Shown here piece by piece: positions 25,496 to 34,321 of a DNA stretch of 64,000 nt (position 1 is the first letter of the stretch; each line of letters starts with the position of its first letter). The stretch comes from Motiliproteus sp041586735 (GTDB lineage Bacteria; Pseudomonadota; Gammaproteobacteria; Pseudomonadales; Balneatricaceae), in contig JBFGZQ010000006.1 in assembly GCA_041586735.1 (NCBI GenBank), forward strand, positions 62,001 to 126,000, given 5' to 3'. The translations under genes were made by a program, and so were the position numbers. The notes below the pieces were generated by a model. It was not told the origin of the DNA. It saw only the letters and a list, made by a program, of their open reading frames with translations, and searched no databases.

Positions 25496-26584
25496 CTAGC
25501 ATTGCTTGAATAGTTCTGCATACTGATACGCGATGGTTTCGCTGTTGAAACGATCCGGCAGTGAGTGTCGGTAAGGTTCTGGCCGTAGCAGCGCATCAGC
25601 CAAGCATCGGGCCAGCCCATCCGGCTGTGTCATCGGCACCAGACTGGCCGAATCTGATGGGAGTATTTCGCGAATCCCTCCAGGGCAGTCGGTTGCGACT
25701 ATAGGGGTGCCGAGGCAAGCGGCTTCCAGTATAACCGTGGGCAATCCTTCATAGTCAGAACTCAACGCCAGCACCTTGGCTTGTCGGATATATGGGTAGG
25801 GATTGGGAATAAATCCAGCCAGCACAACCCGTTCTTGTAGATGCAGCTCTTTGATCTGTGACTGTATAGCATTTTGCAATTTACCATCACCAATGAGCAT
25901 CAACTGTGCTTTTGTATCGAGACTAGCAAACGCCCGCAACAGGCGATCATGGCGCTTTTCTCGGTTAAAGCGCCCGACATGGATAATATAATCGCCTTCA
26001 GATGGAAGCAGGGTTTCGGCCATGCTCAGCGCCTGTATATCAGCCTCCGGTACGGGGTTATAGATGACATGCTGCTCGGTTTTACGGTGAAAAGATTGTT
26101 GGAAGCTATTACGCGCTCCCTCGGACACGAAAATCATCGGATGACGGCCGTAAACGCGATTGATATTGTGGCGAATAATCAAGCGCCGCAGCCATCTCTT
26201 GCCTGCCAGCAATGATTCCGAATAGGCGCTGTGGATCACGTGGTAAACCCGTAAGCGGCTTTCCGACATGATCTTGTCGGCGTGATGCATGTTGGAAAGT
26301 ACAGGAAGATCATGGCCAATGTTGTCTTCGATGTACTGATCGACCCGCGCTGCCAAGCGCTTGCGGTAGGTCAATCGCTGCAGTCCTGCTTTGGATACCG
26401 ACCCCGCTCCTGGAACCACATGAATTCGCACATCGCCGTCTACCTGATGCTCGATTCGGTTTTCTAGGAGTACTATGTGACACTCGTATCCCTGATGTTC
26501 TTCCAAGGCACGATACAGATTGAGGACAAATTTCTCGGCGCCACCGCCGCTAAGCTGCGGCAATAAAAAAACCAGTGCTTTCAT
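25496..26584 (-). CDS. Glycosyltransferase family 4 protein
   Basis: A 362-residue GT-B enzyme. The N-terminus has PQLSGGGAEKFVLNL (Gly-rich acceptor-side loop) at residues 9-23; the donor side has HVGRFNREKRHDRLLRAF near 220 and SDYEGLPTVILEAACLGTPIVATD near 290 with the two conserved Glu. It is last in a minus-strand group with the sialyltransferase-like gene, glf and another GT4. Probably an LPS outer-core or O-antigen sugar transferase; the sugar is unknown. Confidence 0.87.
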   Translation of the reverse strand: MKALVFLLPQLSGGGAEKFVLNLYRALEEHQGYECHIVLLENRIEHQVDGDVRIHVVPGAGSVSKAGLQRLTYRKRLAARVDQYIEDNIGHDLPVLSNMHHADKIMSESRLRVYHVIHSAYSESLLAGKRWLRRLIIRHNINRVYGRHPMIFVSEGARNSFQQSFHRKTEQHVIYNPVPEADIQALSMAETLLPSEGDYIIHVGRFNREKRHDRLLRAFASLDTKAQLMLIGDGKLQNAIQSQIKELHLQERVVLAGFIPNPYPYIRQAKVLALSSDYEGLPTVILEAACLGTPIVATDCPGGIREILPSDSASLVPMTQPDGLARCLADALLRPEPYRHSLPDRFNSETIAYQYAELFKQC

Positions 26585-26602
26585 TAGTTTCTCTGTTATT
26601 AG

Positions 26603-27703
26603 TCACTCTGCGCGTAGCAGTCCGTCAATACGCTGGATCAGCCGCTCCGGCTGCTGTTGCCACAGGATAAACAGCTGGTCCATTGCCTCTGCCTCCGCGT
26701 CTTTGACTAGACACAAACGCTTGCAGAACTGCTCGAAGCCAAGACCCGCCGATGAATAGATGGATAGTATGTCAACCCGATGTTGTGTGCCAAAAAGCAT
26801 CAGTTCCAGCGGTATATTACCAGAGATAACCGTCGACGCTGGGAACGCTTGCTGATAACGCTGGGCCCGCTCACGGGGGTGCACTTTGATAGCAATACAA
26901 CGTCCAGCTTCAGCTGCTAGCGCGATTATCTGACGATAGATGGCAAGGTCGGCATCACTTTGGGTCAAGTTTCCTTCACTGATCGGCTGGGTAGCCAATA
27001 ACAGGTCATACTGACTATTGATCGATTGCGTCGGAACCCTAAAAAAAAGTAGGCAGACCTCTCTGCCTTGCTCAGAGTTGTGAAAATCGATCGCGGCTAT
27101 CTTGTTCCTCAATCCACAGGGTGATTTTTCAGGGTGCAACAACAAAATCTGACCGCAACGGACATCATCACCGATATAGCGCATGCCATGGCGGCGGCCA
27201 AGTAGACGCCCTAGCTGTTCGTGCCAGCGCAGGGGGTAGCCGCGATAGTTAGCCAGCCCATCCTCAATAACCACGTAATCACCGAAGGCCAAACGTAGCA
27301 ACCGAGCGACCCGATTACGGTCGTTAAACAAAAACAAACGTTGTGCCTGCTGAAAACCCGGCGAGTGCTGTCCGGTCAGCTGTTGAAGGATCTTGGCGCG
27401 CAACATGGCGCGATACCCAGTGGGAGGAGTAATTTTGCAAGCGGCGAGTAGCCGGATTACGCGACCAGCAAGACTGGCATCGAGCTGTTTACGGATAGCC
27501 TTGCGTTCAATACAGCACAGCTGAATGTGAGCAGGCAGGACGTCGCAATCAAAATCAGCAAGTTTGAGATCCTGCTGATCAGTGATTAGCAGAATTAGGC
27601 TCTGTGTGCGCTCCGATTTACATGCACGCATGACGGCAAACATCAAATTGCGAATGGTTGAACAGAGATATATATCCATGTTTATGCCTGTGCATTCGCT
27701 CAC
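26603..27703 (-). CDS. Glycosyltransferase with GT52/polysialyltransferase-like motifs
   Basis: A protein of up to 366 residues. It carries the three short marks shared by bacterial GT38/GT52-type sialyltransferases: Glu-Asp-Gly at 147-149 (IEDGLANY), His-Pro at 275-276 (KVHPRE) and Ser-Ser at 317-318 (SIYSSAG). The N-terminus IYLCSTIRNLMFAV also resembles LOS sialyltransferases (YLCxTxxQ). The track-independent start is unsure: a GTG at 27703 just past glf, or ATG at 27679 with AGG seven bases upstream, which I prefer. It sits between glf and a GT4 gene. Donor sugar unproven; no CMP-sialate genes are in the window. Confidence 0.55.
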   Translation of the reverse strand: MSECTGINMDIYLCSTIRNLMFAVMRACKSERTQSLILLITDQQDLKLADFDCDVLPAHIQLCCIERKAIRKQLDASLAGRVIRLLAACKITPPTGYRAMLRAKILQQLTGQHSPGFQQAQRLFLFNDRNRVARLLRLAFGDYVVIEDGLANYRGYPLRWHEQLGRLLGRRHGMRYIGDDVRCGQILLLHPEKSPCGLRNKIAAIDFHNSEQGREVCLLFFRVPTQSINSQYDLLLATQPISEGNLTQSDADLAIYRQIIALAAEAGRCIAIKVHPRERAQRYQQAFPASTVISGNIPLELMLFGTQHRVDILSIYSSAGLGFEQFCKRLCLVKDAEAEAMDQLFILWQQQPERLIQRIDGLLRAE

Positions 27704-27705
27704 AT

Positions 27706-28851
27706 TTAATCGTCTGAGGAAAAGACAGGTGAGGGAGCACCCGATTTATGGGCTTCAATCCAGCGGTCGCTAAATCGCAACGCCTCTCCAATCACTTTGT
27801 CCATGTCCAAGTAACGGTATGTTGCTAGGCGCCCCACGAATGAGATGTTCTGCTCCTGGCGCGCCAGTGCTTGGTAGCGACTCAGGATCGCCTTGTCGCT
27901 GGCTTGGCTGATGGGGTAGTAGGGGATGTCGTCCTTCTCGGCAAATTTACTGTACTCCTTGAAGACCACTGTCTTGTCGTGCGATTCCCAAGGGGTGAAA
28001 TGTTTGTGTTCGGCAATACGGGTGAACGGTACTTCAGCATCGGTATAGTTGATAACAGCATTGCCTTGGTAGTCGTCCGCGTGTACTTCGCGCTCGAAGT
28101 ACACCGTGCGGTAGCCCAACTCGCCTTCGCTGAATCCGTAAAGGGCATCGATAGGGCCGGTGTAAAAGACGTGGTTGAATTGATCTTTTTCGCTGTAACT
28201 GAATTTGTGATTGAGCTTGAGAGTGATCCGGTGGTTATCGATCAGGCGCTGGATAATTGCAGTATAGCCTTCTCTGGGAATCGCCTGGTAGGTGGAGTTG
28301 TAGTAATTGTCGTCGTAGTTGAAACGAATAGGCAGGCGTTTAAGAATCGATGCCGGAAGATCCTTCGGATCGATGCCCCACTGCTTTAGGGTGTAGCCCT
28401 TGAAAAATGCCTCGTACAAATCGTGACCGACAAACTTCAGTGCTTGTTCTTCAAAATTCTCCGGCTCATCGATCGACTGATCCGCAACCGACTGAATAAA
28501 TGCCAACGCTTCATTCGGGCGCAGGTTTTTACCGAAAAACTGATTGATGGTCATCAGATTGATCGGTAACGAGAAGACGCCACGCGGTGTGACTGCTTTG
28601 ACCCGGTTGGTGAAAGGCATAAACTCCGCGAACTGAGTTATAAATTCCCATACCTGCTGATCATCGGTATGGAAAATATGCGGCCCGTAGTGATGCACCA
28701 TGACGCTGGTATCCCCATCCCGTGTGGTGTGGCAGTTACCGCCGATATGATCGCGTTCATCGAACATTGTGATATGGCAGTCAATTTGAGCAGCAAGCTG
28801 GTTGGCCAGAACTGCACCGGAAAATCCTGCCCCAACAATAGCTATCTTCAC
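27706..28851 (-). CDS. glf: UDP-galactopyranose mutase
   Basis: This FAD enzyme turns UDP-galactopyranose into UDP-galactofuranose, a precursor for Galf-bearing glycans. The 381-residue protein has the FAD loop GAGFSG at 7-12, DERDHIGGNCH near 31-41, HHYGPHIFHT near 53 and the conserved LPxRFNYDDNYYNSTYQAIPREGY in two halves near 173-195. It lies between a GT4 gene and the sialyltransferase-like gene, so the LPS glycan here likely contains galactofuranose. Confidence 0.95.
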   Translation of the reverse strand: MKIAIVGAGFSGAVLANQLAAQIDCHITMFDERDHIGGNCHTTRDGDTSVMVHHYGPHIFHTDDQQVWEFITQFAEFMPFTNRVKAVTPRGVFSLPINLMTINQFFGKNLRPNEALAFIQSVADQSIDEPENFEEQALKFVGHDLYEAFFKGYTLKQWGIDPKDLPASILKRLPIRFNYDDNYYNSTYQAIPREGYTAIIQRLIDNHRITLKLNHKFSYSEKDQFNHVFYTGPIDALYGFSEGELGYRTVYFEREVHADDYQGNAVINYTDAEVPFTRIAEHKHFTPWESHDKTVVFKEYSKFAEKDDIPYYPISQASDKAILSRYQALARQEQNISFVGRLATYRYLDMDKVIGEALRFSDRWIEAHKSGAPSPVFSSDD

Positions 28852-28854
28852 AAT

Positions 28855-30108
28855 TTATTCCCCTTTAGTTTCCAGCGTCGTTGCGATGTTGTGCACCGCT
28901 GCTAAATAATTGCGCGCGAAACTGGTCTCGCTATGCAGCTCCCGGTGGCACCGAGCCGCCTCCAGCCCCAGTGCTTTCCTCTCTTCTATTGACAGGTTGA
29001 TCAGGCCCTGAATGACTAGGCCCATGGCGCTTGCTTGCGTATCGCACAACAGCACCGCGCGAGTTTCTGTCGCGATATCCTTATTTCCGCCGGTTGCGGT
29101 GGCGACAATGGGCAAGCCGGCGGCAAGTGCTTCGATCAGCACTAAGTCGTAATAGGTCTGCCGATTAGGCAGAATAAATCCGTCCGAGGCTCGCAGCAAT
29201 GCCTGTACGTCGCTAATCTGGCCCAGAGCATGCCAGCGCGGATGGCTGGGTGCTGCCAGGTGGCCACTGCCGGCACAAACCATATGGACCTGAGGGTTGG
29301 CCTCCAAAACAGGCAGCAACGCATCCACCAGTAAGTCATAGCCTTTGACTTCGTTGTGGCGGCCAACAAAGCACAACTGAATTGCATCCGCTGGGGCCAG
29401 TCGGCGTGATTTTATTGCCGCCTGCTCCGGCTCTGTCGGTGGCGAGATTCCGGTGGGAACGAATCGGATCAGTTTGTTAGCGGCCAACGATTGGAAGCCA
29501 GGCAGGTTGTTCAGGTAGGGCTCCATTGCGTGTCTCGAGGGAAAGATCCAAGCGTCGACATCGCGAAACGCTTGCAACTCTTTCTCCAGCAACAGGCGCT
29601 CAAAGTGGTTGCAGTAGCGTTTTGAAAACCCCTTGACCCGGTAACGATTAAGCGCCTCTCGAGAGGAAGCTTCCGGGCTGTGGGAGGTGAGAATTAACTT
29701 GCCTTGCCACCAGCCCTGCTTGCGAGCTTCTAGGATCTTCAATGCATCAAATGCGGAATGGGCGTGAACCAGCGAATGCCCATGAAGAACTTCGGCTATC
29801 TGCTCATCGGTCGTGATAAACCGATGCAGATTAAGTCTGCGTGGTGTCTTGAGCAATAGGTAGAGCTCAGACTGCAGCCAATGGGCTAGTTTTTTGGCGT
29901 TATTCATTCCTTTTCTGGGCTTGTTTTCACGTCGTTTCGACAGCCCATCGCCAGAGGCGGGTTCGATCAGGCTTAATCTCAGATCAGGTGGAATCTCGTC
30001 TATGCGCAGTTTTTTGATACCTGCATAAAGGTGCCATAGGTAGCCTCGCGGCCCCCCCGCGTTAACCTTGAGCCCGTTTTTTTGGAAAAAAATTAATAAT
30101 TTTTGCAT
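28855..30108 (-). CDS. Glycosyltransferase family 4 protein
   Basis: A 417-residue GT-B enzyme with Gly-rich N-terminal loop NAGGPRGYLWHLY near 16-28, a Lys/Arg-rich insert near 55-75, donor-site CFVGRHNEVKGYDLLVDAL near 247 and the E-x7-E region DLVLIEALAAGLPIVATATGG near 325. A 17-bp perfect AT palindrome (30088-30104) covers codons 2-7 and could affect translation. It is the first gene of the minus-strand glycan group, three bases upstream of glf, and the AT-rich 30109-30313 region should hold the promoter. Confidence 0.85.
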   Translation of the reverse strand: MQKLLIFFQKNGLKVNAGGPRGYLWHLYAGIKKLRIDEIPPDLRLSLIEPASGDGLSKRRENKPRKGMNNAKKLAHWLQSELYLLLKTPRRLNLHRFITTDEQIAEVLHGHSLVHAHSAFDALKILEARKQGWWQGKLILTSHSPEASSREALNRYRVKGFSKRYCNHFERLLLEKELQAFRDVDAWIFPSRHAMEPYLNNLPGFQSLAANKLIRFVPTGISPPTEPEQAAIKSRRLAPADAIQLCFVGRHNEVKGYDLLVDALLPVLEANPQVHMVCAGSGHLAAPSHPRWHALGQISDVQALLRASDGFILPNRQTYYDLVLIEALAAGLPIVATATGGNKDIATETRAVLLCDTQASAMGLVIQGLINLSIEERKALGLEAARCHRELHSETSFARNYLAAVHNIATTLETKGE

Positions 30109-30313
30109 ATCGTAACCTAGTAATTCTAAATCAGCATCGCTGACAAATGAGTGTCAGATTAAAAAACAGGAGAGGCTCTGTATTCTATACTGATTCGTTT
30201 TAGTACAGATTCTATTCGAGCGAATACCAATCGTGCCGTTCCTAGCCTATGTATTAACGCCTCGATATTATTTGTAGTGTGTAGCCTGGCAGAGTATTGC
30301 AGATTCCCGATGG

Positions 30314-31219
30314 TCAGTACGGCGCTCCTGGAGCCCCCTTAAAACGCTTATGCGCCCACAGGTACTGCTCCGGAACCTTCGCAATCTGCTGCTCTATCAG
30401 CCGATGATAACGCTCGGTATCGGCTACTGGATCGTCCGAGGGGAAATTATCCAGCGGCGCTAGAATCTCGATCTGGTAGCCATCGCCCACCCGCGCGACA
30501 TTAAAGAGTAATACCTTCGCCCTACCGGTACGGGCCAGCGCCGAAATCACCGTCGCGGTCGGCGCAGGCTGACCACAAAAACACACCAGCGCACTATTCT
30601 TGCGCCGATAGTTCTGATCGGCGGCAAACCAGATGGTCTGGCCCTTGCGCAACTGCTGCACCATGCGTTTGATATTGTCCTTGGGAATTGCCTCGTCGGC
30701 GTGCGCGCCCCGAGCGCCAGCGGTGAGGTACTCCAACAGCGGATTATTCATGCGTCGATACACCAAGGCAAAACGGGCGTGAAACAGCAGCAGCCGGCTG
30801 CTGATTTCAAGGTCGGTAAAATGGGCGCACAATAGGATCACGCCCTGTCCTTGCTGCTGAGCTGCTTGCAGGTGCTCCAGTCCGTCGATCTGGTGCAGCA
30901 GCGGGCGGAGCTGACGTTCGCTACCCCACCAGCAGAGCGCCGTTTCGAAGAGGGCGATGCCCAGCGACTCAAGATGCAGCTTGACCAGCTGCTCCTGCTG
31001 CAGAGCGGGCATCTGAGCAAAGCAGTGTTGAATATTTTTGCGCACCACGCTGACACGGCGGGCAGCCAAGCGGTACAGCAACCGTCCGACCGCCCGTCCC
31101 AAGGTTAACTGCACTCTAAACGGCAGTAAAATCAGCAGCCGTAGCAACCCCAGAGTGATCCACAACGGCCAAAACCGCGGACCGATTAGATCCCGAAGTC
31201 GAGGGTTTTTAATCCGCAT
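30314..31219 (-). CDS. LpxL/HtrB-family lipid A (lysophospholipid) acyltransferase
   Basis: A 301-residue inner membrane acyltransferase that adds a secondary acyl chain to lipid A. It has an N-terminal membrane anchor (about 15-40), the catalytic HFTDLE (H-x4-E pattern) near 132, and a conserved DQNYRRKNSALVCFCGQPA block near 199. The ATG at 31219 overlaps the msbA stop by one base (TGATG), so it is coupled to the flippase of the same pathway. Whether it is LpxL- or LpxM-type cannot be decided. Confidence 0.85.
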   Translation of the reverse strand: MRIKNPRLRDLIGPRFWPLWITLGLLRLLILLPFRVQLTLGRAVGRLLYRLAARRVSVVRKNIQHCFAQMPALQQEQLVKLHLESLGIALFETALCWWGSERQLRPLLHQIDGLEHLQAAQQQGQGVILLCAHFTDLEISSRLLLFHARFALVYRRMNNPLLEYLTAGARGAHADEAIPKDNIKRMVQQLRKGQTIWFAADQNYRRKNSALVCFCGQPAPTATVISALARTGRAKVLLFNVARVGDGYQIEILAPLDNFPSDDPVADTERYHRLIEQQIAKVPEQYLWAHKRFKGAPGAPY

Positions 31220-32976
31220 CAATGCATCTCCCGATACAGCTGGCGGTAAATGCCATTGTGATCCAACAGCTCTTGATGAGACCCCATCTCTTGCACCTCC
31301 CCCCGGTCCATCACCAGAATTCGATCGGCATGCTCTATGGTGGAAAGTCGATGGGCGATAATGATGGTGGTGCGTCCCTGACAGAGGGTTTCCAGCGCCG
31401 CTTGCACCTGGCGCTCCGACTCATTATCCAGCGCCGAGGTCGCTTCATCGAGAATCAGCAGCGGCGCGTCTTTATAGAAGGCCCGGGCTAACGCCAAGCG
31501 CTGCCGCTGGCCGCCGGACAGCAACCCACCCTGCTCGCCGACCTCGGCCAAAATACCGCCATCGAGCTTGCTGACGAACTCCTCAGCATGAGCATGGATC
31601 AACGCCTGTTTCACCCGCTCCAGATCGATGCCGTTGGGGTCGCCAAAGGCCACGTTGGCGGCCACGCTGTCGTTGAACAGAAATACATCCTGATCAACAT
31701 AAGCGATCTGATCGCGCAGGCTAGCCAAACTCAGTGTTTGAACATCGACGCCGTCAAATAGGATCTGTCCTGCGCTCGGTTCATAAAAGCGGGTCAGCAG
31801 CTGGGTCAGGGTTGATTTACCGCTCCCCGAGCTACCCACCAACGCCAGCGTCTCGCCAGGCTGCACCTCCACACTCAGGTGTTTGATCACCAGCTCCTGG
31901 TCGCCCAGGTAGCGAAAGCACAGATCATCAATCTTAATATGGCCCTTGAACGGCTGCGCAAATACGGCACCCGTGTCGGGCTCGGGAGGATGATCGAGCA
32001 ATGTGAACAGCGTTTCTGCGGCCGCCATGCCACGCTGAAACGGCTCATTAACACCGGTTAACGAGCGCATCGGCGAAAACAGCATCCCCATCGCGGTAAA
32101 GAAGGCGATAAACTGGCCCGGGCTCATGGCTGAGGACCCCTCAAGGGTAGCGGCGAAATAGATCACCCCCGCCAGCGACAGGGCAATCACAAACTGCACC
32201 ACCGGCGAGTTAGCCGCACCGATCATCGTCAGCTTGAAGGTATTTTGGCGCAGGTGATTCACCACTCGATAGAATTTATCCTCCTCCTGGCGTTCGGCCA
32301 AAAACAGCTTCACCAGCCGATGGCCCTTGAGACTCTCCTCCAGCCGGTGGGTCAGATGGCCCATGTTTTCCTGCATCAAGCGACTGGATTTACGCATCCG
32401 CTTGCTGACCACCTTGATGATGATCGCGATCACCGGACCGGCAATGAGCACCAGCAGGGTCAGCTTCCCATTCAGATAAAACAGATAACCCAGCAGTCCG
32501 ACAATCACCAGCGAATCGCGGACCACCACCAGCCATACCTTACTAGCGGTCGCGGAGAGCTGTTCGACATCGTAGGTAATTTTCGACAGCAGCTGTCCGC
32601 TGGTATGGGCATCCATATAGGACTGCGGCAGACGCTGGACATGGTTGAATAGATCGATCCGCAGCTGCATCACCACCCGGGTGGCCACCGACGAGATCCC
32701 GAGGGTGGCCACAATCCGACCCAGTCCGCGGATAAAGAACAGACCAACGAAGGTCAGGGGCACCATGATGATGGCGTTGGGATCTTTGTCGATAAAAGTA
32801 CCGTCGATCAGCGGCTGCATCATCGCCGCGACCGCAGGTTCGGTCGCGGCAACCACCGCCATCGCCGCAATCGCCAGCGCAAATTGGCTCCAATGCGGCT
32901 TTATATAGACAAACAGACGACTAAGAAGCTCTTTGTTAGATCGCAACGACATATCCCGATTAGTGTGAATGAGCAC
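31219..32976 (-). CDS. msbA: Lipid A export ATP-binding/permease protein MsbA
   Basis: MsbA flips core-lipid A across the inner membrane. The 585-residue half-transporter has six membrane helices (about 25-315), Walker A GSSGSGKS near 385, the signature LSGGQRQR near 489 and Walker B LLILDEATSALD near 508, in the order and length of E. coli MsbA (582). The first codon is a GTG at 32976; an ATG at 32952 (MSLRSN) is an equally likely start. It is coupled to the acyltransferase gene. Confidence 0.94.
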   Translation of the reverse strand: MLIHTNRDMSLRSNKELLSRLFVYIKPHWSQFALAIAAMAVVAATEPAVAAMMQPLIDGTFIDKDPNAIIMVPLTFVGLFFIRGLGRIVATLGISSVATRVVMQLRIDLFNHVQRLPQSYMDAHTSGQLLSKITYDVEQLSATASKVWLVVVRDSLVIVGLLGYLFYLNGKLTLLVLIAGPVIAIIIKVVSKRMRKSSRLMQENMGHLTHRLEESLKGHRLVKLFLAERQEEDKFYRVVNHLRQNTFKLTMIGAANSPVVQFVIALSLAGVIYFAATLEGSSAMSPGQFIAFFTAMGMLFSPMRSLTGVNEPFQRGMAAAETLFTLLDHPPEPDTGAVFAQPFKGHIKIDDLCFRYLGDQELVIKHLSVEVQPGETLALVGSSGSGKSTLTQLLTRFYEPSAGQILFDGVDVQTLSLASLRDQIAYVDQDVFLFNDSVAANVAFGDPNGIDLERVKQALIHAHAEEFVSKLDGGILAEVGEQGGLLSGGQRQRLALARAFYKDAPLLILDEATSALDNESERQVQAALETLCQGRTTIIIAHRLSTIEHADRILVMDRGEVQEMGSHQELLDHNGIYRQLYREMH

Positions 32977-33049
32977 CCGTATATTTATCGGCGGATCTTA
33001 GCACAACACCGCCCGCAACTCGCAGCCCTGGATGATGTAGCAGCGCAGG

Positions 33050-34321
33050 TCACACTGATAAGCCGATCACCCCAGCGCAACAGCGCGCTTGAATAGCCGC
33101 CGAATCAACACCAGCACGCAGCTGCTGCTTGGCGATGCAGGCCTGCGCCCGGCGCTGCGCCGGATCGGCGAGCAGTGCCTGCAAGCCCTCGGTCAGCTGT
33201 GCCGGGGTGCCGACCTGGAGCAGTGCCTGCGCGGCGACAAACTCCTGGCAGATCGCTTCAAAATTACGCATATCCGGTCCCACGACTACAGCACAGCCAC
33301 AGGCGGCAGGCTCGAGAATATTGTGGCCGCCGACATCGACAAAACTGCCCGCCACCCAGCACAGGTCGACGGCCGCATAAAAGTTTAAGAGTTCGCCGAG
33401 GGTATCGGCGAGGTACAGCTGGGTATCGGACGCTACCGACTGATCGGTCGCCAGACTGCGACGCTGAAAGTTCAGGCCGGATTGCTGACATAGTTCAGCC
33501 AGCTGTTCAAAGCGCTGCGGATGGCGCGGCACGATCACCAGTAACAGATCAGGATAGGACTGTAACAATACGCGATGGCACTCTAGCGCGATCGCCTCCT
33601 CGCCCTCGTGGGTGCTGGCAGCTAGCCACACCAGGCGCCGCGGCCCCAACTGCTGCCGCAGTGCCGCCCCTCGGGTCTCGATATCGGCCGGTAGCGCCTG
33701 GCTGTACTTGAGGTTGCCGCTGATCTGGACCCGCTCCGCTGCCACCCCCAGCTGCCGAAAGCGCGCGGCGATCGACTCGCTCTGAGCCAAAATACAGTCG
33801 GCCCGCTGTAGGGTAGCGCGCCACAGCCGAGGTAGAAATTTTAGATATTTGCGCAATGAGGATTCGGATAGCCGGGCGTTAGCCAGCACCACTGGCACGC
33901 CTTGGCGCTGACATTCGGCCCACAGATTCGGCCAGATCTCCACCTCCATCACCAGCAACAGTCGCGGGGCGAGCTGCTGCAGTGCCCGCTGTACAGTACC
34001 CTGCAGATCCAAGGGGGCGTACAGATGTCGATCACCCGGGCGCAGAAACGCCTGAATCGCCTCACCGCCGGTGCGGGTGGTGGTGGTCACCAACCAGGGG
34101 CCTTGGTAGCCCTGCTGCCGCAGCGCCTCGATCAGGATGCCCGCTGCCTTGGCCTCGCCAAAGGAGGCGGCATGCAGCCAGATCGGCCGTTCGGGCAGCG
34201 GTCCAGTATAACGCCCGAGCCGCTCCTGCCAGCGCGCCGGATCCTGCTTGCGCGCCATCAACAGCAGCGCCGGGGCCAGCAGCCGTAGCAGCCACTGATA
34301 GCGCCGCAACGGCTCAATCAC
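33050..34321 (-). CDS. waaA: 3-deoxy-D-manno-octulosonic acid transferase
   Basis: WaaA adds Kdo to lipid IVA. From the GTG at 34321 the protein is 423 residues, matching E. coli WaaA (425); the longer frame from 34381 lies inside the upstream gene. It has an N-terminal membrane anchor, the catalytic GEAKAA (SFGEAKA) near residue 55, EVEIWPNLW near 127, GNLKYSQ near 204 and GSFVDVGGHNILEPAACG near 345. The start overlaps the heptosyltransferase stop by eight bases. The kdkA neighbour suggests it may add a single Kdo, as in Haemophilus; inference. Confidence 0.94.
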   Translation of the reverse strand: MIEPLRRYQWLLRLLAPALLLMARKQDPARWQERLGRYTGPLPERPIWLHAASFGEAKAAGILIEALRQQGYQGPWLVTTTTRTGGEAIQAFLRPGDRHLYAPLDLQGTVQRALQQLAPRLLLVMEVEIWPNLWAECQRQGVPVVLANARLSESSLRKYLKFLPRLWRATLQRADCILAQSESIAARFRQLGVAAERVQISGNLKYSQALPADIETRGAALRQQLGPRRLVWLAASTHEGEEAIALECHRVLLQSYPDLLLVIVPRHPQRFEQLAELCQQSGLNFQRRSLATDQSVASDTQLYLADTLGELLNFYAAVDLCWVAGSFVDVGGHNILEPAACGCAVVVGPDMRNFEAICQEFVAAQALLQVGTPAQLTEGLQALLADPAQRRAQACIAKQQLRAGVDSAAIQARCCAGVIGLSV

